The notes below the pieces were generated by a model. It saw only the letters and a program-made list of their open reading frames with translations, was not told the DNA's origin and did no database searches. A DNA stretch of 64,000 nt from Rhynchonema sp. JSB1_4. Taxonomy: Eukaryota > Nematoda > Chromadorea > Monhysterida > Xyalidae. Made by a program: the position numbers and the translations under genes. The stretch spans positions 1 to 64,000 of the forward strand of contig JASAMV010002410.1 in NCBI GenBank assembly GCA_030248065.1. Direction: 5' to 3'. Of this stretch, positions 1 to 8,800 are shown in pieces (the first letter of the stretch is position 1; every line of letters starts with the position of its first letter).

Positions 1-760
1 GCTAGCCCTGGTATCGGGTATTGGTATTGGGTCCCCCGATCGGTATTGGTATTGGGTATTGGGTATTGGTACAGGGCCGGTATTGGTATTGGGTATTGGT
101 ATTGGGTGTCAAAAGTGGTATTGTGCCCAGACCTAATTGGTATTGGGTATTGGGTATTGGTACAGGGCCGGTATTGGTATTGGGTATTGGTATTGGGTGT
201 CAAAAGTGGTATTGTGCCCAGGCCTACCCAATACCAATACCAAATTGGTGACCCAATACCAATACCGGGCGAGACCCAATACCAATACCAATACCCAATA
301 CCAAATCAATACTACTGAAGTGCCTGGTATTGGGTTTGGTATTGGGTTGGTATTGGTATTGAGTATTGGGTTGGTATTGGTATTGGGTATTGGTCTTAGT
401 ATTGGTTTGGTATTGGGTTTTTGGCCTGGTATTGGGTTGGTATTGGGTTTGGTAGTGGTTTGGTATTGGGTTTTGAGTCAGGTATTGGGTTTGGTATTGG
501 GTTTTTCTGGATTGGTATTGGGTATTGGTTTTGACCCAATACCTGGGCAAACCCAATACCAATACCCAATACCAGAATCAGACCCAATACCAATACCAAA
601 CACTGGTATTGGTATTGGGTGGTATTGGTATTGGGTATTGTGCCCACCCATAGGCCGGGCACCCCGGCCCGAAGCTTCTGAAGTGACTTATTTCACTGAA
701 AAAGTAGGGATTTTTTTGTCAAAAATACTAAAATTTCTGACGGATTCGGCAAGTAAGTGA
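1..760. repeat. TATTGG/CCAATA low-complexity array, block A
   Basis: The block is built from GGTATTGG and GGGTATTGG units, switching to the reverse complement (CCAATACC) around 225-310 and again around 535-600. A segment of about 91 bp starting near 46 is repeated in tandem from 137, including the phrase GTGTCAAAAGTGGTATTGTG. Open frames over it (poly GIGYWYW, poly PIPNTN) come only from the short-period repeat and are not genes. Inverted blocks could fold into long hairpins. Confidence 0.9.
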
Positions 761-763
761 TCA

Positions 764-1075
764 GTATTGTCCAGTGGTGTAGCTACCCAGGCGGGGCGGC
801 AACCTACTGTACCACCAAAAATGTGGGGTGGCAAAGGCAACCTACCTCCTACTGTACCGGCCGAGCTAGGTGGTGGGGGCGGAAGGGCGGATAAAAATTT
901 TTAGGTCTAAATATTGATGAAAATGCGCTCTAAAACGCTCATTTCGGGCGTAGCGCGCGATTTTTCGCCTATTTTGAGTGAAAAATGCCGATTTTATGCC
1001 ATTTTGAGCTAAAGATCGCAACTTACTGTACCAGCCGCCGGGCGGCGACCTACCTACTGTTATGTATGGGTGGGC
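764..1075. repeat. GC-rich interspersed repeat between the two arrays, possible hAT-like relic
   Basis: It begins at 772 with CAGTGGTGTAGCTACC, close to the termini of the MITE family at 2755 and 4497 (CAGTGnTGTGGCTAC). It then holds a GGGGCGGCAACCTACTGTACC-like phrase and an AT-rich stretch with TAGCGCGCGATTTTT, a phrase that recurs inside the 2755 element. I found no matching right terminus with an 8-bp duplication, so its limits are uncertain. Confidence 0.5.
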
Positions 1076-2165
1076 ACAATACCCAATACCCAATAAATAC
1101 CAATACCACCCAATACCAATACCAGTGTTTGGTATTGGTATTGGGTATTGGTATTGAAGTTGGCCTGGTATTGGTATTGGTATTGGGTTTGCCCAGGTAT
1201 TGGGTCAAAACCAATACCCAATACTAATCCAGAAAAACCCAATACCAAACCAATACCAAACCCAATACCTGACTCAAAACCCAATACCAAACCAATACCA
1301 AACCCAATACCAACTAGGCCTGGGCACAATACCACTTTTGACACCCAATACCAATACCCAATACCAAAACCGGCCCTGTACCAATACCCAATACCCGATA
1401 CCAATACCAAATTGGTGACCCAATACCAATACCCAATACCAATACCGGGTGAGACCCAATACCAATACCAATACCCAATACCAAATCAATACTACTGCAG
1501 TGCCTGGTATTGGGTTTGGTATTGGGTTGGTATTGGTATTGAGTATTGGGTTGGTATTGGTATTGGGTATTGGTCTTAGTATTGGTTTGGTATTGGGTTT
1601 TTGGTCTGGTATTGGGTTGGTATTGGGTTTTCAGTCAGGTATTGGGTTTGGTTTGGTATTGGGTTTCTCTGGATTAGGATTGGGTGTTGGTTTTTACCCA
1701 ATACCTGGGCAAACCCAATACCAATACCCAATACCAATACTAGACCAGCTTCAATACCAATACCCAATACCAGAATTAGACCCAATACCAATACCAAACA
1801 CGGTATTGGTATTGGTATTGGGTGGTATTGGTATTGGGTATTGGGTATTGTGCCCACCCATAATACCAACCCAATACCAGACGAAAAATCCAATACCAAA
1901 CCAATACTAAGACCAATACCCAATACCCAACACCAATACCAAGCCAATACTCAATACCAATACCAACCCAATACCAAACCCAATACCAGGCACTTCAGTA
2001 GTATTGATCTGGTATTGGGTATTGGTATTGGGTATTGGGTCTCACCCGGTATTGGTATTGGGTATTGGTATTGGGTCAACAATTTGGTATTGGTATTGGG
2101 TATTGGGTATTGGTACAGGGCCGGTATTGGTATTGGGTGTCAAAAGTGGTATTGTGCCCAGGCCA
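1076..2165. repeat. TATTGG/CCAATA array, block B: direct plus inverted copies of block A
   Basis: The phrase around 257-460 recurs at about 1437-1640, an offset of close to 1,180 bp, with only a few changes (ACTACTGAAG becomes ACTACTGCAG). A reverse-complement copy of the same phrase lies at about 1985-2060 (GCACTTCAGTAGTATTGATC). The CAAAAGTGGTATTGTGCC phrase also occurs in both orientations. The block is therefore a nested direct and inverted duplication rather than simple slippage. Confidence 0.9.
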
Positions 2166-2560
2166 CTGTTATGTACCAAGATGGAGCGTCAACCTACCTA
2201 CCTACTGTACCTAGGGGGGACCCCCCAGCCCCACCCCCTGCAACACCGTTGTTTTCAACCAAAAAAATAGGTTCAAAAAAATCGCAAAAATTATGACAAA
2301 AATTGGGTTGTCAAAAATTCGGGCCGGGCCGGAAATTTGGCGGTTCGGGCCGGGCCGGGCCGGAGATTTGGGGGTACGGGTCGGGCCGGGCCGGGCCAGA
2401 GATTTGGGGGCTCGGGCCGGGCCGGCCAAACCCGGCCCGATTGCGACCTCTGTTTGCTTTTGAACATTGGCCAGCCCGGCCCGACTCGATCCCCCGAATC
2501 TCCGCCCCTAGCGCTCGGGTTGGGGAGGCCGGCCCGGCCGGAATTTCTGGGTCGATTTTT
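2166..2560. repeat. GC-rich low-complexity tract (GGGCCGGGCCGG)
   Basis: CCTACCTACCTACTGTACC and a G/C run at 2195-2245 are followed by repeated CGGGCCGGGCCGG and GAGATTTGGGGG units between about 2315 and 2435. Six-frame ORFs here are Gly/Ala/Pro/Arg artefacts. No gene is seen. Confidence 0.8.
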
Positions 2561-2628
2561 AGGCACTCCTTCGATACTCGGGACCCTGTGGTTAAGGAAC
2601 GATATTCAGTTATTGATTTCAGGGTTAG

Positions 2629-2722
2629 GCTTTCTTTAGGCCTGACCATTGTTGTTAGGCTTAGGCTTAGGCCTACACGCAATATATTTGTAGGGGTGGC
2701 TGGGGCCTAAGCCTAAGCCTGA
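2629..2722. repeat. Interstitial telomere-like repeats, TTAGGC then GCCTAA
   Basis: Three consecutive TTAGGC units sit at about 2655-2673, with degenerate ones from 2629. About 30 bp later the opposite orientation appears (GGCCTAAGCCTAAGCCTGA, 2703-2721). TTAGGC is the nematode telomere repeat. The arrays are very short and face each other. Confidence 0.75.
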
Positions 2723-2754
2723 AAAGAAAGCCTCAATTGCTCCTCTCTTGGGAA

Positions 2755-3197
2755 CAGTGGTGTGGCTACTTTTGCGGGGCGGGTAGGGTACATAGGTGGA
2801 AAAAATCGGGGCGGGTAGGGGGGTAGTGTACCTGGGATTTTGGGGGGGGGGAAATCCGGTTTGGGGGGGAGGGGGGGGGAAGATTTTTCGGGGCGGGGGT
2901 AGGGTACAACACAAGTTTTTTCGGGTGCCTGTTTTTATATACTAAAACGTGCATATATCGCGCGCAGCGCGAGATTTTTTGCACTTTTTAGGGTTTTCGG
3001 TCGAAATGTGGGCATCTTTGACCGAAAAAAGGGCATTTTGGGGGTAAAAATCGGGGCGGGTAGGGTACCAGGGGCGGGGCGGGTAGGGGGGTAGGGTACA
3101 AGAGCGGGGCGGGTAGGGGGGTAGCGTACCAGGCCGGGGCGGGTAGGGTACCATTGGGGGGGGGGGGGACCCCCCCCACCCCCCAGCCACAGCACTG
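2755..3197. mobile_element. hAT-type MITE, copy 1
   Basis: The left end is CAGTGGTGTGGCTAC and the right end is CAGCCACAGCACTG, an imperfect terminal inverted repeat of the CAGnG type. It is flanked by the exact 8-bp duplication CTTGGGAA (2747-2754 and 3198-3205), the hAT hallmark. The 443-bp interior holds GGGGCGGGTAGGGTAC repeats and no transposase, so it is non-autonomous. It is a near copy, in the opposite orientation, of the element at 4497-4915. Confidence 0.88.
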
Positions 3198-3312
3198 CTT
3201 GGGAACTGGGTCCCTAGTATCGAAGGAGTGCCGATTTTTACCCGATATTTGTCATAATTTTTGCGATTTTTCCGAACCAGAGATTAGGATCGGGGATCGG
3301 GCCGGGTCCGGG

Positions 3313-3716
3313 ATACCGTATTCCCTAAAATAGAGCCCCCCAAAAATACAGCCCCCTGAAAGGGGTCAGTGAAAAAATGGAGACCCCCCAAAATTACAGC
3401 CCCCTAACTTGGAATTCCCCGCTTGGGGGTCGTAAGGTCAAGTTCTTGTATAAGACACCTTGTGTACAACGTTTGTGGTTGAGTATATGATCACGTAAAG
3501 CCTTTTATGGAAGATCTGCACCTAAAAACACTCAATAATAACCAGTAACACCCTGACAGAACTCCATTTTCGGGGTATTTTTTGGAACATTTTTTGAGAT
3601 TTTGGGCAGCGAAAAAATACAGCCCCCCCCATAAAATAGAACCCCCAAAAATACAGCCCGTAAAAGGGGTCAGTGAAAAAAATTCAGCCCTCCTTGTATT
3701 TTAGGTTTCACGGTAT
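3313..3716. mobile_element. CAGCCCC-rich element with terminal inverted repeats
   Basis: The left end ATACCGTATTCCCTAAAATA matches the reverse complement of the right end (TATTTTAGGTTTCACGGTAT) at 16 of 20 positions. The interior carries repeated AAATACAGCCCCC and GGGGTCAGTGAAAAAA phrases. A reversed partial copy lies at about 5525-5625 and related phrases at 3750-3790 and 4235-4265. No convincing target duplication was found and there is no coding capacity. Confidence 0.65.
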
Positions 3717-3774
3717 TTGGCTCGGCCCGGGCCGGGCCGCAGGTGTAGTACCGTATTGTCGGAAATAGAACCCG

Positions 3775-3979
3775 GGTGGTCTATTTCTGTTTGTTTGTTT
3801 ATTGCTCTCAGTGACGCATAAAACCACGCACGTAAATTAATGATAGAAGCACAGTTACAAGACCGGGTGGGACAATTACGGAAATGAAAAAAGTTACAAC
3901 ACTGGTTATAACAAAATCACAGCAAATAAAAGCTACAAAAAGCGCCAAGGAGAGAGAAAGATCACGGTGGTCTATTTCT
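3775..3979 (-). mobile_element. Short retroposon, 5'-truncated copy A
   Basis: The element proper is 3789-3965, flanked by a 14-bp target duplication GGTGGTCTATTTCT (3775-3788 and 3966-3979). On the minus strand it ends in AATAAACAAACAAAC, that is a polyadenylation-like AATAAA plus a short tail repeat. It matches only the 3' part of copies B and C, as expected from 5' truncation during target-primed insertion. Confidence 0.85.
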
Positions 3980-4488
3980 CACTGGGGTCATTTTGGGGTG
4001 GTTCAATTTATGGGGGGTCAATTATTGGGGGTTATATTTTTCTGTTGGCCCCCGACGAAAAAATCATTGTTAAAAATGCCCCTAAAAATGGCTTGTTTTC
4101 GGTATTTTCTAACTTTAACAGCGGCAATTATGCTTAAAAAGCTGTATTCTGTTGTGTACGCAACGCAAGCTTAAACAACGTTTGACACAACAACACAGCC
4201 TTACCATACCACTTATCTGTGGTACGGTGAAGGTTGGGGTGGGGTTCTATTTATGGGGGGTCAATTAATGGGGGCACGGAAGTGGCTGGGAGGGGGATGG
4301 GGGGATTCCCCCCCAAGGGGTATCTATCTCGAGGCAACCCCTTGGGGGGGATGGGGGGGAAGGGTATCTATCTCGAGCCGACCCCAAAGGGTATCTCGAG
4401 CCATCGTCCGAAAAGAAAAAAAATAAAAAACACAGTTAACATAAAAATAAACACTAAAGAGAAAATCCTTGCGTTTATGTTAGTGTTA
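3980..4488. other. Repeat-rich spacer, no gene recognised
   Basis: It contains GGGGTCAATTATTGGGGG-type phrases (about 4012 and 4255) related to the CAGCCCC element, G-rich stretches at 4270-4390 and AT-rich sequence at 4420-4480. No coding exon was supported. Confidence 0.6.
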
Positions 4489-4496
4489 GTGCCAAC

Positions 4497-4915
4497 CAGT
4501 GCTGTGGCTCAAACCAGTGCCCAGTCCCCCCAATGGTACCCTACCCGCGCCCCGGCCTGGTACGCTACCCCCTACCCGCCCCGCTCTGGTACCGTACCCC
4601 CCTACCCGCCCCGCCCTGGTACCCTACCTGCCCCGATTTTTACCCCCAAAATGCCCATTTTTCGGTCAAAAATGCCAATTTCTACCGAAAACCCTAAAAA
4701 GTGCAAAAAATCTCGCGCTGTGAGCGATATATGCACTTTTTAGTACATAAAAAACAGGCACCCGAAAAAACTTGTGTTGTACCCTACCCGCCCCGAAAAA
4801 TCTCCCACCCAAACCGGATTCCCCCCCCAAAATCCCAGGTACACTACCCCCCTACCCGCCCCGATTTTTTCCACCTATGTACCCTACCCGCCCCGCAAAA
4901 GTAGCCACAGCACTG
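4497..4915. mobile_element. hAT-type MITE, copy 2
   Basis: The left end is CAGTGCTGTGGCT and the right end is GTAGCCACAGCACTG, flanked by an exact 8-bp duplication GTGCCAAC (4489-4496 and 4916-4923). The 419-bp interior is the inverse of copy 1 (GTACCCTACCCGCCCCG repeats, a TCTCGCGCTGTGAGCGATAT phrase). There is no transposase ORF. Confidence 0.9.
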
Positions 4916-4985
4916 GTGCCAACGTTAGTGTTGGTGTAAGTGTCAATGTTAGTGTTAAGGTTAAGGCTTCTGTGGACCGGGCCCT

Positions 4986-5458
4986 GTACACAGGTTGGTT
5001 GGTTTATTGCTCTCAGTGACGCATAAAACCATGCACGTAAATTAGTGATAGAAGCACAGTTACAAGACCGGGTGGGACAATTACGGAAATGAAAATAGTT
5101 ACAACACTGGTTATAACAAAACCATAGCAAATAAAAGCTACAAAAAGCGCCAAGGAGAGAGAAAGATCACGGACATCAGGACAGATCACAGGACATGTTA
5201 ACAGAACTGAAAATTATGCATTAATCCTCGTCAAACGACAAAGGTCGGGCTCAGAGGGCGCATATTGGGATCAGTCCATATTGTCAACAGTCCAGAACAG
5301 ATGGTGGGTTGGTGATTGTCCGTCACTTCCGTGTGCCACCATTTAGCAACGTGGCTGGCGTCCCCAGGCTGACGTGAATGCGTATCGAACGAGACATCGC
5401 CATATCCATCCCGTTGACCGCATCCGGACGCGGTGGCGATAGAGCCCTGTACACAGGT
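4986..5458 (-). mobile_element. Short retroposon, full-size copy B
   Basis: The element is 4996-5448 (453 bp), with target duplication GTACACAGGT (4986-4995 and 5449-5458; the match extends 5 bp further left). Read on the minus strand it starts AGGGCTCTATCGCCACC and ends AATAAACCAACCA. It shares exactly the same 5' boundary as copy C, which argues for a defined short element (SINE-like) rather than random LINE truncation. An open frame over its 5' half (about 60 residues, ending near 5231) is shared by both copies and could be the tail of a parent LINE ORF. Confidence 0.85.
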
Positions 5459-5850
5459 GAGGTGCCCGAAGCCCGACACAACCACCTTGCTTTGCCACCC
5501 CCCCCCCCCAATGCAGGAACTCCGAATTGGTGGCTCTATTTTTTCACTGTGCCGCTGAGGGGCTTGGGGGCTGTATTTTGGGGAGCTCTATTTTAGGGAA
5601 TGCAGTATACTACGGTTCTTTATGTTTTTTTATTTTTTTCACAAAATATAAAAAACCGGTTCTTTGGTAAGTAAAATAGTGACTACCGTAAAAACCTAAA
5701 TACAACAAGGGGCTCTATTAATTCACTGACCCGAATCTGAAAAAAATTGTTCTCTGTAGTACACCTGGACCCGCTGGAAGTGTATTTGAAGGGATTTATT
5801 CGCTTATAGTCTCATCTTTTAAAATTGCTCTCCGAAAATGCCGAAATTCA
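5459..5850. other. Spacer with a partial, reversed CAGCCCC element
   Basis: About 5525-5625 carries GGCTCTATTTTTTCACTG and CTCTATTTTAGGGAAT, the reverse of the 3313 element end, and 5700-5730 has a shorter trace. The remainder is AT-rich. It lies just upstream of the TEX2-like gene, so it may include that gene's promoter, but no specific element is visible. Confidence 0.55.
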
Positions 5851-5857
5851 ATTGCAG
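5851..5857 (+). promoter_or_regulatory. Possible (trans-)splice acceptor before the first TEX2-like exon
   Basis: ATTGCAG lies 21 bp before the first in-frame ATG, downstream of an in-frame stop at 5808. It could be an SL trans-splice site or the acceptor of an unseen upstream exon starting at 5858. Inference only. Confidence 0.35.
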
Positions 5858-5878
5858 TTCGGAACGTTCTCAACTGGA

Positions 5879-8800
5879 ATGCGTTTGAACGATTTGTTGG
5901 CCGATGAACGGGCGGAGGACGATCGCGTTTCGTCATCGTCGTCGCTGCCCAGGTTACTTTTTTCCACAAATCGTTGTTTTGTGCCTCAGATGTTGAATTC
6001 TTCAGCTTCAGAATTTCCATTGAGGGCGGAAGCTCAAATTTGTTGGTACTTGCCTGAGCGTAGAAACTAATGCCGCCACCAACACCAATCATTACGCAAC
6101 GTGCGACTTGCCGCTTGATTCAAAACAAGAGGAGAATAGTCATATTTAGCTCGCTCAACTGAACAGATGTTAGGGTCTATCTTTTTTTTGAAAAACGGCC
6201 AGTGGCCGCCACTTGACCCAAACTCCAAGTTGCGATCTCAAAATTGAAATGGCGATTTCGGAACTGAACTCTTTTATTTTGGAGCCTCAGACTGGATTTT
6301 CAGACCATTTGAGCAGGTACGCGATGAAAATTGCGTGGAAAGTAGTTTATTCGTACGATAGGTTACCAAAGTTCCTAACATGGTCGCATTAACTTCGTGT
6401 AAGTGGCGATGGTCGCCGCCTGGTCCGAAGACCGAAACTCACGGGGCGAGCTGGGGTCGAAATTCTTGCGGACGTGCATCCTCATCAGCCCTGTATCGCG
6501 TTCCTGTATTGCAGACAATCCAGCTATGACATGGCGATGGATCACAGTGCTGCTGCCAAATCTGCGTCTGCCACGCATGTCGTGCAGCGCGAGTCACCCG
6601 GTTCTGGTGACGTGTTTGAGGCGGAAGTGCGTTTCGGGACAACTTTTCGTCCATTTTTAGATGTAAAGTAGTGTGTAGTTTTTCTTTTGGATCGATGGAT
6701 ACAATTTCTCTTTGTTTTAGTTTTTGGATGTGAATGATGAGGATGATGACGACGACGTTGAATATCACGGACGTCGACTTTCGTCCGGCGCTTCAAGGTT
6801 GTTGGATTCGATTTACTGGCTTTCTTACCAAAATGTGGCACGATTTGCACGACGGTTTTTCCATTTGACGTAGTTTTGAAGTGCGAAAAGGACCAAAGTG
6901 TTGCAGACTGCGCGAGAAAGTGCGCAAAGCCAAACAACGTATCGCCAGTCGCATTCAACAACATAGAGAAAATCGCAGCAATAACGCGTCGCGCGAGAGC
7001 ACTCCAGCCACTCCTGAATCGGGTACTATTATTTGTTAATTTTTTTTCAAATTTAGTTGCAAAAATGATTATAAAAATTACAAAAATATTTCAGGTGCAA
7101 CTTCTGGTGATGATCGTGGTTCGACGGGCGCGAGCAGTTCTAAAATGAGCCGCAGTGGAAGTCATTTGTCGAAAACGGTTTGTGAACAACGTTACGGTCG
7201 CTGTTATATTGCAACTGTGCATGATGTTTCGCTTCCTTTCCTTTCGACTTCTGATAATTTTTCCTTTTTCTGGACCGCAATTTTTATTTGTCTTTCCAAA
7301 GGTCCACAGCACCTAACTAAGTGCAGCCTGGGCAGGCTAAAAGGCGTTATGTAAACAACACTGTCTGGCTCGAAAAATAAATATTGTCATCTGATCTGGC
7401 CCAGTTTACAGAAACCAGTGTTTTTCTGCATATGTTCGTCGTTCATGCAAGTCGGTTTCTGTGAGCCGGTTGGTTGGTTTATTGCTCTCAGTGACGCATA
7501 AAACCATGCACGTAAATTAGTGATAGAAGCACAGTTACAAGACCGGGTGGGACAATTACGGAAATGAAAATAGTTACAACACTGGTTATAACAAAACCAT
7601 AGCAAATAAAAGCTTCAAAAAGCGCCAAGGAGAGAGAAAGATCACGGACATCAGGACAGATCACAGGACATGTTAACAGAACTGAAAATTATGCATTAAT
7701 CCTCGTCCTCGTCAAACGACAAGTCGGGCTCAGAGGGCGCATATTGGGATCAGTCCATATTGTCAACAGTCCAGAACAGATGGTGGGTTGGTGATTGTCC
7801 GTCACTTCCGTGTGCCACCATTTAGCGACGTGGCTGGCGTCCCCAGGCTGACGTGAATGCGTATCGAACGAGACATCGCCATATCCATCCCGTTGACCGC
7901 ATCCGGACGCGGTGGCGATAGAGCCCTCTGTGAGCCGGTCGGCCTCGCATTGGACCTGCGAGCATGGCACGGCTGCCTCGTTTATTATCTTCGTTTCGTT
8001 CTGCTCGGTTCATTATTGTGTCGTTTGACTGTGACTGTGCAGCATCTGGACGCAATTGGCGACGGTTTCAAATCACATCATAGTTGGCAAACGTTTGTGC
8101 TTCAAAAAATCTGCCAAACCTTTTTGTGAAGAGTACCTTTGAACAGTTTTTGATCATAGAAAGAAAGGCTGATTCCATATCTGGGGGAATAGTGTTTTGA
8201 CAACTACCAAACTACCAAACCGGCTGAAAAATACGAAGTGTCAAGTCGAATAGAATCCTTTCATATCTTCATTTGCCGCTGAGAAAATACTGGTACATCC
8301 TGACACAGGCCAGGTTACTTTCAGACATGAAAATAAACAAGCTCACTCCGTGGCTTATGCGTGCATGACTCGTACCTTACATGCGTCCTTGTTATGTTAT
8401 CTTGTTTTATACCCAATAATTGAATCAACACGTGCATATTTTTCCGTCAATGTCTCACACTTTCACGTTCTTCGCGCTACTGCGTTCGAAGTTCATTTTG
8501 GTGAAAGGAACCCATTGCTTTTTGTCGCTGTTTCTCAATGCATGGGCTTCGCTGACTGCAAATGTTTGCTGACTTCAGGGTTCGTGGGCCCCGAACTTTT
8601 CTGTGCACTTGTTTTAGGCTGGTCGTGCTCACATTATGTTGTACTATACTCAATAATATAGCGGAAAAGCGATATTTTGCGGTTAAAACGCGCATGCTGA
8701 GTGCAACAGTGCTTCTGTAAGCCATCTGGTGCAGTTTGAATGTCGCAGTTGTTTTTTCTGGGGTTCGTTAAAAAGCAAAGTCAACTTTTTGCGGTGTTTG

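Noticed and set aside
137..760. Long ORFs of GIGYWYW/PIPNTNTQ repeats, up to 231 codons, on both strands of 1-2300
   Set aside because: They follow the short-period repeat in every frame and both strands, with no start context, splice signals or non-repeat sequence.
772..2251. A single large hAT element spanning the CCAAT arrays, from CAGTGGTGTAGCTACC to …GCAACACCGTTG
   Set aside because: The right terminus is only weakly similar and the flanking 8 bp (GTATTGTC and TTTTCAAC) do not match.
2291..3195. Gly/Pro/Arg-rich ORFs on both strands
   Set aside because: They are translations of GGGCCGG tracts and of the hAT MITE interior.
5231..5485. 84-residue minus-strand ORF shared with 7689-7970
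   Set aside because: It lies inside the retroposon copies and runs beyond their ends into different flanks; treated as part of the element, not a host gene.
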